Assembly: GCA_964586075.1 (NCBI GenBank) | Contig: CAZPGZ010000017.1 | Span: 7,240 to 71,239 of the forward strand | Direction: 5' to 3' | DNA length: 64,000 nucleotides | Source: JBAZLV01 sp964586075 | Lineage (GTDB): Bacteria > Nitrospirota > UBA9217 | Shown here: piece by piece, positions 26,302 through 35,109 of the stretch | Layout: every line of letters starts with the position of its first letter | Numbering within the stretch: the first letter of the stretch is position 1 | Position numbers and translations under genes: made by a program | Notes under the pieces: model-generated | Database searches by the model: none | What the model was told of the DNA's origin: nothing | What the model saw: the letters and a program-made list of their open reading frames with translations, nothing else

Positions 26302-26586
26302 TTATTTGTCATTATCAATTTGTTCGGTAAGATTCAGAAGTCGTTTTGCAGCCGTATCTGTCGTTTCCTCCAGAGCACTGAGTTGATCGCGAAGGCGATA
26401 TAGTTCGTCAGTAATGGTAAGTGCAGTCAGAATGGCCACGCGAAGCGGGTCTACAGTGCCCGTTCCTTTTTGCACATCCTTCATTTTGTCATTCAGGAAC
26501 GAGGCCAGCTCACGGATATACTCCGGATTGTTCTGGCCTTTAATGCTATATGTCTGGCCAAATATCTCAACCTGCACACTCTCCAT
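26302..26586 (-). CDS. zapA: Cell division protein ZapA
   Basis: A 94-residue protein with the ZapA N-terminal fold (VEIFGQTYSIKG, YIRELASFLNDKM, DPLRVAILTALTITDELYRL) and a C-terminal coiled coil. ZapA bundles FtsZ filaments at the division site. It follows ftsY by 38 bp in the yhaM-ftsY-zapA run and precedes 6S RNA, a conserved neighbour. Confidence 0.9.
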   Translation of the reverse strand: MESVQVEIFGQTYSIKGQNNPEYIRELASFLNDKMKDVQKGTGTVDPLRVAILTALTITDELYRLRDQLSALEETTDTAAKRLLNLTEQIDNDK

Positions 26587-26624
26587 AATTAAATATCCAT
26601 CAGTCTTGAGCAGTTGTCCCCGTC

Positions 26625-27530
26625 TTATAGCAGCGCGTCGACGTATTCCTTTGGGTTAAAAATCCGAAGGTCTTCGATGCCTTCCCCGATTCCCACGAAC
26701 TTTACCGCAAGTCCCAGTTCTTTGTATACGGCAAAGACGATGCCACCTTTGGATGTTCCATCAAGCTTGGTAAGCACGATGCCGGTAAGGCCCACCGCAT
26801 CATGAAACATTTTTGCCTGGACCAGCGCGTTCTGACCGGTATTCCCGTCGAGCACAAGGAGCGTTTCATGCGGCGCTCCCGGCAGCTCCCGCGATATAAT
26901 ACGGTGCACTTTTTTCAGTTCTTCCATTAGGTTGGATTTTGTATGCAGTCTTCCCGCCGTATCTACGATAAGCACATCCATGGATCGGGCTTTTGCAGCG
27001 GAAACAGCGTCAAAAACCACTGCTCCCGGGTCCGCCCCTTCCCGATGCTTGATCACGGGAATCCCTGCGCGTTCCCCCCAGATCGAGAGTTGTTCAGAGG
27101 CAGCCGCGCGAAACGTATCTGCTGCAGCGAGCATCACTTTTTTTCCCTCGGTCTGAAGACGATGTGCGAGCTTTCCAATGGTCGTTGTTTTTCCGGTTCC
27201 ATTCACACCGACGACGAGGACCACCGCCGGGGATGTTGTAAGAGAAAAAACGGAAGATTGAGCGGAGAGAATTTCGTACAGTATCTGCTTGAGCCGATCT
27301 TTTACCTGGACCGGTGTGGAAAGTTCCTGGCGGTTGAATCTGTCCCTCAAATCCTTCAGCACCCATGAAGCGGTTCCCATTCCCACATCAGACGCAATAA
27401 GCGCTTCTTCGAGTTCATCGAGAAAAGTTTCATCAATCTTTTCTCCCAGGATAAGCGAGCCTATTTTATCGCTGAAGCCTTTACGGGTTTTTGCCAAGCC
27501 GTCGCGCAGGCTGCGGAGAACATTGAGCAT
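26625..27530 (-). CDS. ftsY: Signal recognition particle receptor FtsY
   Basis: A 301-residue FtsY without the long acidic A domain of E. coli. The N domain helical bundle is residues 1-90. The GTPase follows: G1 GVNGTGKTTT, the insertion-box AADTFRAAASEQL, G3 DTAGRLHTKSNLMEEL and G4 TKLDGTSKGG, then the closing FVGIGEGIEDLRIFNPKEYVDALL. It docks SRP-bound ribosomes at the membrane. The ATG at 27530 follows GAGGT and lies 8 nt from the yhaM stop. Confidence 0.97.
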   Translation of the reverse strand: MLNVLRSLRDGLAKTRKGFSDKIGSLILGEKIDETFLDELEEALIASDVGMGTASWVLKDLRDRFNRQELSTPVQVKDRLKQILYEILSAQSSVFSLTTSPAVVLVVGVNGTGKTTTIGKLAHRLQTEGKKVMLAAADTFRAAASEQLSIWGERAGIPVIKHREGADPGAVVFDAVSAAKARSMDVLIVDTAGRLHTKSNLMEELKKVHRIISRELPGAPHETLLVLDGNTGQNALVQAKMFHDAVGLTGIVLTKLDGTSKGGIVFAVYKELGLAVKFVGIGEGIEDLRIFNPKEYVDALL

Positions 27531-27538
27531 CACATACC

Positions 27539-28603
27539 TCAGATATCCAGCGGGAGCTTTCCGGATATATCAGACGCGTTCCGCTGGCTGGTTTTTGCTG
27601 TTTTAAGGCCCGGTTGCTTAGGCTCTTCAGTGGTTTCCTGTGTATGCGAGGGAGCCGGGGAGACAGCGTGACGATAGAGATAGCGATCATGCATTTTGCT
27701 GAATGTAGTCCATTCGCCTTCGCCCACCTGTTCTTTCTTGATGGTTGCGCTGAAATTATTGATCTTGGCAGCGAGATCGTCAAGGTAGTTGATGATGAGC
27801 GCTTCCCGAATTTTTGGCCTCTTGGGTGAACCATACTCATATTCACCGTGATGTGAGAGCATAATATGCTTGATCAGCATGGCAAGTTCAGCAGGGAAAT
27901 CCGGAAGAGCATTGATTTTTTCCGTGACCATTTCATATCCGAGGGAAATATGGCCCAACAGGCGGCCTTCCGTCGTGTATTCAATCGATTTTTTTACGGA
28001 CAGTTCGCGCACCTTGCCGATGTCATGCAGAAAGGCACCCGCAGTCACCAGGTCCATATCCGCAGAAGGAAAATGTTTTGCAACATCCCGGGCGAGCGTT
28101 ATAAGCTCCACCACGTGTTCGAGCAGACCTCCGATATAATTATGGTGCAAAGCTTTGGCAGCGGGCATTTTTTTAAACGGTCCCATGAATGCTGGATCGT
28201 TTAAGAAAGCGTTCAGAAGCCGTTGCAGATGGGGGTTGGACAGCGCGGTCACAATGGTTTTCAGCTCTGCCACCATGTCCTCCCCGTTGCGGGGCGACGA
28301 TTCCAGAAAGTTGGAGATGTCCACTGAGGCATCGTCCACTTTTTCGAGCTGCTTCATCTTGATCTGCATGCTGCCCTGATAATTGGACACCATTCCTTTA
28401 ATGCGAACAAAATCCTCACGCTCGAACTTTCCCGCTACATCGTCGGCATTGTCCCACAGTCTGCCGTCGATCTCGCCTGTTTTATCCGCAAGTTTCAGGG
28501 AAAGATAGGTTACACCGTTTTTTGCTGTGGATATCTGCTTGGACGTTACGAGATATATTTCCTCGATCCAGTCGCCTTCTTTAAGAGATGCAATAGTCTG
28601 CAT
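27539..28603 (-). CDS. yhaM: YhaM-like 3'-5' exoribonuclease (OB fold + HD domain)
   Basis: A 354-residue protein: N-terminal OB-fold nucleic-acid-binding domain (residues 1-110) and an HD domain with HHNYIGGLLEHVVEL, AGAFLHDIGKVREL and IKHIMLSHHGEYEYGSPKRPKI, as in YhaM/CBF1 nucleases. A 40-residue polar tail is added. It would shorten RNA (or DNA) 3' ends with metal help. First gene of the yhaM-ftsY-zapA operon, with AAAGGAG before the ATG. Confidence 0.85.
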   Translation of the reverse strand: MQTIASLKEGDWIEEIYLVTSKQISTAKNGVTYLSLKLADKTGEIDGRLWDNADDVAGKFEREDFVRIKGMVSNYQGSMQIKMKQLEKVDDASVDISNFLESSPRNGEDMVAELKTIVTALSNPHLQRLLNAFLNDPAFMGPFKKMPAAKALHHNYIGGLLEHVVELITLARDVAKHFPSADMDLVTAGAFLHDIGKVRELSVKKSIEYTTEGRLLGHISLGYEMVTEKINALPDFPAELAMLIKHIMLSHHGEYEYGSPKRPKIREALIINYLDDLAAKINNFSATIKKEQVGEGEWTTFSKMHDRYLYRHAVSPAPSHTQETTEEPKQPGLKTAKTSQRNASDISGKLPLDI

Positions 28604-28629
28604 GCTGCTCCTTTTGCTTTAATGACGTG

Positions 28630-28658
28630 ATATTAAACTATCCCCCGGACATTGTCAA
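28630..28658 (-). promoter_or_regulatory. Promoter of the yhaM-ftsY-zapA operon
   Basis: Minus-strand TTGACA (28658-28653), 17 bp, TAATAT (28635-28630), about 26 bp before the start codon. Confidence 0.72.
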
Positions 28659-28781
28659 ACGGAAAGGAACTTATAGTAGGGAAGTGGGTGTCGTTCCTGA
28701 ACTGTTTTTCTCTGCGGCAACGTTATCGTTCTTTTTACAACGTACTGCCAGCGCGAAAATAATCAAATTGGTGCCATCTGC

Positions 28782-28809
28782 TTGCATCTTGTGCAAAAAA
28801 AACTATAAT
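28782..28809 (+). promoter_or_regulatory. Promoter of hisC
   Basis: TTGCAT (28782-28787), 16 bp, TATAAT (28804-28809), leader of about 42 nt. Confidence 0.7.
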
Positions 28810-28857
28810 GGATCAGATTCCCTTCACTCTTGAGAAAACTGAGACGAGGATTTTAGC

Positions 28858-29925
28858 ATGAGTAAATACTGGAGTTCAGTGGTACACGGTCTTATGCCTT
28901 ATACACCCGGAGAGCAGCCAAAGATTCCCAAGCTGATCAAACTCAACACGAATGAAAACCCTTACGGCCCTTCGCCCCGCGTTCTTGAAGCACTCAGACA
29001 GGAAGCGGGAAACACACTGCGGCTGTATCCTGATCCCAATGCGGACCGTCTTAAGGCGGCTGTAGCCGATTATTATTCTGTAACATCTGATCAGGTTTTT
29101 GTCGGCAACGGCTCTGATGAGGTTCTGGCGTTCACGTTTATGGCTTTGCTCAAACAGCCGCGGCCGGTTCTTTTTCCGGATATTACCTATAGTTTTTACC
29201 CGGTTTTTTGCAGACTATTCGGGGTGTCTTACGAAACAGTGCCTTTGCGTGATGCCTTTGAGCTGTGCGGCAAGGATTATTCAGGCGCCAATGGAGGCAT
29301 TATCTTCCCCAACCCGAATGCTCCTACCGGCAGGCTGTTGCCGCTGGCCTCCATTGATGAACTGCTGCAAAGAAACACCGAATCCGTTGTGGTCGTCGAC
29401 GAAGCGTATATAGACTTCGGTGGCGAGTCCGCGGTCGCACTGATCGACCGGCATCCCAATCTGTTGGTAATTCAGACTTTCTCCAAGTCCCGGTCTCTTG
29501 CCGGATTGCGTGTGGGCTTTGCGGTCGGACATTCCGCACTGATTGAAGCATTAGAGCGTGTGAAAAACAGCTTTAATTCCTATCCTCTTGACCGCTTTGC
29601 GATTGCTGGAGCGGTTGCTGCCGTTGAAGACCGTGATTATTTCGAAGAAACCCGGAAAAAAATTATCAGGACCAGAGAGTCTCTGTCAAAAAATCTTTCG
29701 TCGCTCGGTTTTCATGTCATACCGTCAGCAGCAAATTTTATTTTTGCCGGGCATTCTGAACGAAGTGCAGTCGAATTATTCAAAAAATTACGAGAGCATT
29801 CGATTCTTGTGCGTCATTTTTCTCTGCCCCGCATTGAAAACTACCTGCGCATTACGATCGGCACAGATGAAGAATGCGCGATTCTGGTCGACACTTTGAG
29901 AACAATTCTGGGGATGGCCAAATAA
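28858..29925 (+). CDS. hisC: Histidinol-phosphate aminotransferase
   Basis: A 355-residue class II PLP aminotransferase that converts imidazole acetol phosphate to histidinol phosphate in histidine synthesis. It shows LNTNENPYGPSPRV, GNGSDEVL, NPNAPTGRLLP, VVDEAYIDFGG, the PLP-lysine in TFSKSRSLAGLRVGFAVG and the final RIENYLRITIGTDEEC. Some HisC paralogues serve phenylalanine or tyrosine; here it is monocistronic and away from other his genes, so specificity is probable but not certain. Confidence 0.88.
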   Translation: MSKYWSSVVHGLMPYTPGEQPKIPKLIKLNTNENPYGPSPRVLEALRQEAGNTLRLYPDPNADRLKAAVADYYSVTSDQVFVGNGSDEVLAFTFMALLKQPRPVLFPDITYSFYPVFCRLFGVSYETVPLRDAFELCGKDYSGANGGIIFPNPNAPTGRLLPLASIDELLQRNTESVVVVDEAYIDFGGESAVALIDRHPNLLVIQTFSKSRSLAGLRVGFAVGHSALIEALERVKNSFNSYPLDRFAIAGAVAAVEDRDYFEETRKKIIRTRESLSKNLSSLGFHVIPSAANFIFAGHSERSAVELFKKLREHSILVRHFSLPRIENYLRITIGTDEECAILVDTLRTILGMAK

Positions 29926-29941
29926 CAGAAAAAGTGCTTTT

Positions 29942-31027
29942 CTACTTTTTGGGACGGCTTTTCCGACTTTTTACTGGCAGATTTTTTAAGCAGACTGTTT
30001 GGGTTGGAAAAGGCATTTCAATGCCTTCTTGCTTAAGCCGGGAATATATACGCTTGCGCAGTTCGTGCAGGACCGGTTGCTGATAAAGAACATCCTGCAC
30101 CTGGCAGCTGAGCGTGAAATCATGGGATGAGGCACCGAACCCAGGAGTGAAGAATACCGTTGGCGCGGATTCCTTCACGATCCCTTCAATATCGAGCACT
30201 GCGTTCTTCATTTCATCCCGGAGAATGCGTTCAGCAAACGCGGGGTCTGTGTCCGTATGCACACTGATGGGCATCTGAACGGCGATTCTCCTTTCAGGGA
30301 GGTAGTAGTTCGTTACTACGCTTTGGGACAGTTTGCTGTTCGGAACAATGACCATGTTGCTTGCCGGTGTGCGGATTTTTGTAGTACGCCAGCCTATGTC
30401 GACAATATGGCCTTCCTGGCCGGTTTCCAGCCGGATAAAATCACCAACCCGCACTGTTTGCTCCGCAAGTATATGCATGCCCGCAAACAGATTCGAAAGG
30501 GTGTCCTGAAGCGCCAGGGCCATGGCAAGGCCGCCGACGCCAAGAGCAGTAATAATCGGCGTGATGGAAAACCCGAGATAGTTCAGCGCGATGAGAAAAC
30601 CGATTGCATAGATCGTAGCTTTCGTTACGCCGAGAAGCAGCCCGGTAACGGAAATGGGAAGGCCGGATTTTTTTAGGAAGAAATCAAGCATTCTGCCGCT
30701 TACGTTCGCGAGGCCCATCGTGACAGTTACGATGAGCGACAGGTACATACCGGCGACTATGGAAGGAACATACGCAGCAGGAAGGTCGGCGAGACGAAGC
30801 GCGATATAAATCGCAAGGAGAAGAATAAGCAGGGTCAAGGGGACCTGCAAACCTTTTTCAAAAAAATCCACGACATGCAGCGCGGAATCCCGAATCACAT
30901 GACGCAGAATGCTGAAAAAAATCTTCTTAAGCGCAAGAAGAACCGCAGCAATGGCAGCGATAATAATGAGGGTAAGGAAGATTTGATAGTAGCCATTCAT
31001 AAAATCAGGACCCGAAGCCATATTCAT
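29942..31027 (-). CDS. MscS-type mechanosensitive ion channel
   Basis: A 361-residue membrane protein: about five hydrophobic segments, then the MscS pore helix and beta domain (GVGGLAMALALQDTLSNLFAGMHILAEQTVRVGDFIRLETG, HIVDIGWRTTKIRT, VIVPNSKLSQSVVTNY) and the C-terminal alpha/beta cage. It releases solutes on hypo-osmotic shock. Several near ATGs (31027, 31021, 31000) are possible starts. It is convergent with hisC and follows the isc operon with a gap of about 120 bp. Confidence 0.88.
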   Translation of the reverse strand: MNMASGPDFMNGYYQIFLTLIIIAAIAAVLLALKKIFFSILRHVIRDSALHVVDFFEKGLQVPLTLLILLLAIYIALRLADLPAAYVPSIVAGMYLSLIVTVTMGLANVSGRMLDFFLKKSGLPISVTGLLLGVTKATIYAIGFLIALNYLGFSITPIITALGVGGLAMALALQDTLSNLFAGMHILAEQTVRVGDFIRLETGQEGHIVDIGWRTTKIRTPASNMVIVPNSKLSQSVVTNYYLPERRIAVQMPISVHTDTDPAFAERILRDEMKNAVLDIEGIVKESAPTVFFTPGFGASSHDFTLSCQVQDVLYQQPVLHELRKRIYSRLKQEGIEMPFPTQTVCLKNLPVKSRKSRPKK

Positions 31028-31146
31028 TATCCGCGGATTACCTGTAATCGAGATGTCTACCCGGCCAGGAGCGGCGTGAAGCAGACTTCAGGTATAGAAA
31101 AATCTGATCTATAACCCGTAGCAGAACGAGCTGCAATAAAGAACGA

Positions 31147-31389
31147 TTACCGCTTTCGTACGTATACACGGTATTCATCCTTTTCTTTTTTAAAGCCGAG
31201 ATATTCGTGCCCTGTTCTTTCGCACCAAGCCGGCATGTCCCTTTCAATGCCGTCGTCATCTGCCTGCACTTCAAGTATCTGACCAGACTGCATCTCTTTA
31301 ATTTTGGTCGAGGTCTTGAGAATCGGCATCGGGCAGGCAAGGTTGACGCAGTCCAGTATTTCGTCCGGCGTTATATCCTGAATGTCCAT
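31147..31389 (-). CDS. TusA/SirA-family sulfur carrier protein
   Basis: An 80-residue protein with the family motif LDCVNLACPMPILKT near residues 12-26, whose first Cys carries persulfide sulfur. It ends in YRVYVRKR. TusA-like proteins accept sulfur from cysteine desulfurases for tRNA thiolation and cofactors. It follows iscU by 90 bp in the same direction as the desulfurase gene, which fits this role. Start at ATG 31389; an upstream extension to 31479 has no conserved content. Confidence 0.88.
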   Translation of the reverse strand: MDIQDITPDEILDCVNLACPMPILKTSTKIKEMQSGQILEVQADDDGIERDMPAWCERTGHEYLGFKKEKDEYRVYVRKR

Positions 31390-31479
31390 TGTATTCTCGA
31401 ATGAATGCTGCAACGCCAGTAAAACTCGCAGGATCGCCCTTCCTGAACGACTCTGCACCTGGTGAGGCAGGAATGTCAA

Positions 31480-31908
31480 CTACTCCATTTCGTGTTCATG
31501 GTCTGAAGTGGCTGGCATCTGCACCGGCGAGGGAACGCCTTTTTTCTTGTAGTAATCGTCGAGCGCCGATTTAAGCGCTTCCTCCGCGAGTACCGAACAA
31601 TGCATTTTCACTTTTGGAAGGCCGCCGAGCGCTTCAGCAACCGCGGCATTGGAGATTTTAAGCGCCTCTTTGATGGATTTGCCTTTCACCATGTCGGTTA
31701 CCATGCTGCTTGTGGCGATGGCTGCACCGCACCCGAAAGTCTTGAATTTCGCTTCTGTAATGATGTCGTTTTCGACCTTGATGTAAAGACGCATAACGTC
31801 ACCGCACACGGGGTTGCCCACGGTGCCGACCCCGTCCGCGTCCGGGATTTCGCCTACATTATGCGGTTGAGCGAAATGTTCCATTACTTTTGTGCTGTAC
31901 TGTTCCAT
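31480..31908 (-). CDS. iscU: Fe-S cluster scaffold protein IscU/NifU N-terminal type
   Basis: A 142-residue scaffold on which [2Fe-2S] clusters are built. The three ligand cysteines appear in GNPVCGD, FGCGAAIA and MHCSVLAEEA. The C-terminus has a short His/Glu extension (DHEHEME). It follows the cysteine desulfurase gene by 19 bp, giving the order iscR-nifS/iscS-iscU. Chaperone genes hscBA and ferredoxin are absent from the operon, as in many anaerobes. Confidence 0.93.
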   Translation of the reverse strand: MEQYSTKVMEHFAQPHNVGEIPDADGVGTVGNPVCGDVMRLYIKVENDIITEAKFKTFGCGAAIATSSMVTDMVKGKSIKEALKISNAAVAEALGGLPKVKMHCSVLAEEALKSALDDYYKKKGVPSPVQMPATSDHEHEME

Positions 31909-31927
31909 AATAATACTTCCTCCTCTG

Positions 31928-33109
31928 TTAAGCGTTCTCTTTTTTTATCATGTCTTCATAGAGAGGCGACATCTCCCGCAACCGCTGGACAATGGGAGGC
32001 AGCGTTTCTATGACATAATCAATATCTTCTTCGGTATTTCCTGTCCCCAGCGACAAAAGCAGCGTTCCATTGGCCACTGCTGCGTCGGTGCCGATGCACA
32101 CTAAAACGTGAGACGATTTGAGGGCGCGCGAAGTGCAGGCTGATCCGCTGGAGACCGAGATTCCCTGCATATTCAAGAACAGGAGCATGGATTCCCCCTC
32201 CACATACCACATGGACAGGTTCAGATTGTGCGGAAGCCTCTTGACCGGATGGCCGTTAATTACGATGTGGTCTATTTTTTCTACAAGCCCCTTCTGAAGC
32301 CGGTCTCTGAGGGCAGAAACGAACGTCATTCTGCGGGGGATGTCCGCTGCCGCCAGTTCGGCAGCCTTGCCCAAACCGACAATGCCGGGAACGTTCTCGG
32401 TTCCTGCGCGTCGGCCATCTTCCTGGATGCCGCCCTCCAACTGCGGTTTGATGCGTACACCTTTTCGGACATACAGCGCCGCAGCTCCCTTTGGTCCGTA
32501 GAACTGGTGGCCGGAAAGAGACAGAGCGTCCACTCCCAGCTCTTGTATGTTCACGGGGATCCAGCCAACAGACGCCACCGCGTCCGTATGCAGCAGCACG
32601 CCTTTTTCTCTCGTGATTTTAGAAATTTCTTCAATAGGTTCGATGGTCCCGATTTCGTTGTTTGCGTGCATGACCGAAACGAGAATGGTTTCTTTCGTGA
32701 TGGCCTTCGCGATGTCATCCGGATTTACCAAGCCAGTTTTGTCGGTATTGATATAGGTAACTTTAAACCCGGCCTTTTCGAGTGTTTTCACAGGATGGAG
32801 GACGGAAAAGTGCTCAATTTGTGAAACAATGATATGGTTGCCTTTTTGGCTGTTGGCCTGCACCAATCCTTTTATGGCGAAGTTATTGGATTCCGCGCCG
32901 CTCGACGTAAAAAAGACCTCTTCCGGTTTTGCGCCGATAAGCCCGGCAGTCGCAACTCTGGCTTCTTCTACCGCATTCTTGGCTTCCCGTCCTATATCAT
33001 GCAGGTTCGAGGGGTTGCCGAACTTCACGGTAAAAAACGGCAGCATGGCCTCCAGCACTTTCGGATGCACCGGTGTCGTGGCTGCGTGGTCTAGATACAC
33101 CTTTCTCAT
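31928..33109 (-). CDS. Cysteine desulfurase (NifS/IscS family)
   Basis: A 393-residue PLP enzyme that takes sulfur from cysteine as a persulfide. It shows YLDHAATTPVHP, SSGAESNNFAIKG, the PLP-lysine region SGHQFYGPKG and the catalytic Cys in SVSSGSACTSRALKSSHVL. The ATG at 33109 follows AAGGAGGG and lies 2 nt after the iscR stop. Group I desulfurase; NifS and IscS cannot be separated by eye, but the context is an isc operon. Confidence 0.95.
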   Translation of the reverse strand: MRKVYLDHAATTPVHPKVLEAMLPFFTVKFGNPSNLHDIGREAKNAVEEARVATAGLIGAKPEEVFFTSSGAESNNFAIKGLVQANSQKGNHIIVSQIEHFSVLHPVKTLEKAGFKVTYINTDKTGLVNPDDIAKAITKETILVSVMHANNEIGTIEPIEEISKITREKGVLLHTDAVASVGWIPVNIQELGVDALSLSGHQFYGPKGAAALYVRKGVRIKPQLEGGIQEDGRRAGTENVPGIVGLGKAAELAAADIPRRMTFVSALRDRLQKGLVEKIDHIVINGHPVKRLPHNLNLSMWYVEGESMLLFLNMQGISVSSGSACTSRALKSSHVLVCIGTDAAVANGTLLLSLGTGNTEEDIDYVIETLPPIVQRLREMSPLYEDMIKKENA

Positions 33110-33111
33110 AA

Positions 33112-33579
33112 TTAACAAGCCCTCCTTCCTGCTGCTGGCAACTTCTTTTTTAACTTTACCGGAGCAGCCGGTTGTCGGTGCAGAAGATCTTCGAAACTGA
33201 TGCTGTCGAGCGCTTCCTCCAGCTTTGCTCCGACTTTTGCCCATACCATCTTTGCGACGCAGTCATCCGTCTGGTGGCATTCCGTGGACTCACCCGGTTC
33301 GAGACAATGCGATAATGCAATGGGTCCTTCCAGCACCCGGACAATGTCTCCTACGGTCAGTTCCGCAGGTTTTTTCGCAAGGAGGTACCCCCCCGATGGA
33401 CCGCGGACGCTCTCAATAAGCCCGGCTTTTCCCAATCGGTGCAGGATTTGTTCAAGATAGGAGAACGAAATGCCCTGCCGCTCCGCGATTTCTTTGATCG
33501 TTATCGGACCTTGACCATAATGACGGGCAATTTCTACAACCGCCCTGACTCCGTATTTTCCTTTTGTAGACAGCTTCAT
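33112..33579 (-). CDS. iscR: Rrf2-family Fe-S regulator (IscR-like)
   Basis: A 155-residue winged-helix repressor. The N-terminal MKLSTKGKYGVRAVVEIA, the helix-turn-helix IKEIAERQGISFSYLEQIL and the wing VRGPSGGYLLAK are typical of Rrf2. Three cysteines, C-x8-C-x5-C in HCLEPGESTECHQTDDC, can hold a [2Fe-2S] cluster. It is first in the isc operon, and a perfect inverted repeat overlaps its promoter, so autoregulation according to Fe-S supply is expected. Start ATG 33579 by homology of the N-terminus. Confidence 0.92.
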   Translation of the reverse strand: MKLSTKGKYGVRAVVEIARHYGQGPITIKEIAERQGISFSYLEQILHRLGKAGLIESVRGPSGGYLLAKKPAELTVGDIVRVLEGPIALSHCLEPGESTECHQTDDCVAKMVWAKVGAKLEEALDSISFEDLLHRQPAAPVKLKKKLPAAGRRAC

Positions 33580-33629
33580 GCGTCTCCACTGAAGTTGCCA
33601 TGTGTTTCTTGTGCACTCCAGTTGTAATA

Positions 33630-33660
33630 ACCATAACAAACTTGACCAATTTTGTCAAGT
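33630..33660 (-). promoter_or_regulatory. isc operon promoter with overlapping palindromic operator
   Basis: Minus-strand TTGACA (33658-33653), 17 bp, TATGGT (33635-33630). The -35 box is embedded in a perfect dyad at 33640-33660 with arms ACTTGAC and GTCAAGT and a 7 bp spacer. This resembles type 1 IscR sites. Confidence 0.8.
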
Positions 33661-33713
33661 ATATTGTTCGCTGGTTTCTTCTTCCCTTCAGAACCAGGGC
33701 AAAAATATTTTGT

Positions 33714-33741
33714 TTGCGAACAGATATGATTATGCTATACT
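33714..33741 (+). promoter_or_regulatory. Promoter of the TrmH-family gene
   Basis: TTGCGA (33714-33719), 16 bp, TATACT (33736-33741). The ATG at 33749 follows the -10 box by 7 nt and there is no Shine-Dalgarno sequence. Confidence 0.68.
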
Positions 33742-33748
33742 TCCGCAC

Positions 33749-34567
33749 ATGCAGCAAACCACTCCGCATAATCCCATCACCAGCAAAGAAAACAGTATTG
33801 TTAAGTACTTGCGCTCACTTTCCGACCCGAAAGTACGAAAACAAAAGCGCGCTTTTTTAATCGAAGGCTTCAAAATGGTTGAAGAGGCGTTGCGGGAGGA
33901 TCTCGGAATTGCCATGGTCGTCGCGACGCCGGATCTTGTCCGGCATCACGGGAAAGGTGTTCTGAAACTTGCAGAAGCGAAAGCAACAGAAATTTGCTGG
34001 ATATCAGAACGTCTGCTGAGTACCATATCCGAAAGCAAAACGCCTCAGCCTGTTTTGGCCGTGGCAAATATCAAAGAGCATGCAGAAGAGGAATTGTTTG
34101 ACCGCGCTTCAAAGCTCATTGTCATGCTGCACGAGCTTCAGGATCCCGGCAACCTCGGCACCATTGTCAGAACTGCGGAAGCGACAGGCGCGGCAGGGGT
34201 GGCTCTTACTTCCAGGACAGTTGACCCGTTCAACGCAAAATCTCTGCGGGCTTCGATGGGCAGCGCACTCCGCCTGCCGCTTGTGCATATCGGCAGCGGA
34301 GATGCTTTTATGCAAGAGTGCAGACAGAGGGGTTTTCAGACGGTTGCGACGGTATTAACAGGCGAAAAAACGCATTTTGACATTGATCTGACGAAGCCGA
34401 CACTCGTAATTCTGGGCCAGGAGGGGGGAGGGTTGCCGCAGGAAATGACGGAAAACGTGGATTGGCTTGTTCGCATCCCCATGGCGGAAACTATTGAATC
34501 GCTGAATGTCGCCACGGCAGCAGCCGTTATTCTTTATGAGGCAGTGAGACAGCGGTCTTTCAAATAA
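33749..34567 (+). CDS. TrmH/SpoU-family RNA 2'-O-methyltransferase
   Basis: A 272-residue SPOUT methyltransferase. An N-terminal substrate-binding domain starts ITSKENSIVKYLRSLSD and continues KRAFLIEGFKMVEEAL. The SPOUT domain has the trefoil-knot motifs LHELQDPGNLGTIVRTAEATGA, LVILGQEGGGLP and IPMAETIESLNVATAAAVILYEA. It probably methylates a ribose in 23S rRNA (RlmB or Gm2251-like) or tRNA; the exact target is not visible. The ATG at 33749 matches the family start and appears leaderless. Confidence 0.9.
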   Translation: MQQTTPHNPITSKENSIVKYLRSLSDPKVRKQKRAFLIEGFKMVEEALREDLGIAMVVATPDLVRHHGKGVLKLAEAKATEICWISERLLSTISESKTPQPVLAVANIKEHAEEELFDRASKLIVMLHELQDPGNLGTIVRTAEATGAAGVALTSRTVDPFNAKSLRASMGSALRLPLVHIGSGDAFMQECRQRGFQTVATVLTGEKTHFDIDLTKPTLVILGQEGGGLPQEMTENVDWLVRIPMAETIESLNVATAAAVILYEAVRQRSFK

Positions 34568-34680
34568 ATGATGTTGCGGGCTGCATAAAATAAGGAGAAG
34601 TTGCAGCAGTTTCTTTGCGGTTGGTCTCAGGAAAATTTGCAGAAATGTTGATGGAAGAATGCTGAGATGGCCTGGCAACT

Positions 34681-34756
34681 TGGTGGTCCCAACGGGAATC
34701 GAACCCGTGTCTCCGGCGTGAGAGGCCAGCGTCCTAGGCCGCTAGACGATGGGACC
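34681..34756 (-). tRNA. tRNA-Glu (anticodon CTC)
   Basis: 76 nt cloverleaf with acceptor GGTCCCA/TGGGACC, anticodon stem CTGGC/GCCGG around loop CTCTCAC, T arm with GGTTCGATTCC, and an encoded 3' CCA (34683-34681). Confidence 0.95.
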
Positions 34757-34818
34757 AGCTTGGAAAAGATTTTGGCTGAAAATTGTAAAATTTGCTCTTT
34801 TTACAATTGGTGGTTGTA

Positions 34819-34892
34819 TGGTTGGGGGAGGAGGATTCGAACCCCCGTAAACAGGTTCAGAGCCTGTCGTCCTACCACTGGACGATCCCCCA
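34819..34892 (-). tRNA. tRNA-Gln (anticodon CTG)
   Basis: 74 nt cloverleaf with acceptor TGGGGGA/TCCCCCA, anticodon stem ACAGG/CCTGT around loop CTCTGAA, T arm with GGTTCGAATCC, and an encoded 3' CCA (34821-34819). It lies upstream of tRNA-Glu in the same direction. Confidence 0.95.
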
Positions 34893-35035
34893 GGGTGAAT
34901 TCAGATTTAGCACTATATACAAAACCAGATTGAGTGTCAAGGGCAAACAAAAGCATTTTTTAAGCGCGCGGAAATCGCAAAAACGCCCAGTATTTGAAAC
35001 AGGAATAACGTTTTCCGAACTACACGGGATCAATT

Positions 35036-35091
35036 CCTGCGACAAGGAATCCCCTGGCTTCTGCCAGGGGAGGAATGCAGTAAGTCGCAGG
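35036..35091. repeat. Nested inverted repeat resembling an IS200/IS605-type element end
   Basis: Outer arms CCTGCGAC (35036-35043) and GTCGCAGG (35084-35091) are perfect. Inside, CCCCTGGC (35051-35058) and GCCAGGGG (35063-35070) form an 8 bp stem with a 4-nt loop, preceded by GGAAT. This layout is like the subterminal hairpin at the right end of IS605-group (TnpB) elements. No transposase or tnpB is present. Confidence 0.45.
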
Positions 35092-35109
35092 AGGTCGCGT
35101 TTATCGAAG

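Noticed and set aside
29935..29960. A/T-rich inverted repeat between hisC and mscS
   Set aside because: The stem is almost all A-T and short; too weak to call as a terminator.
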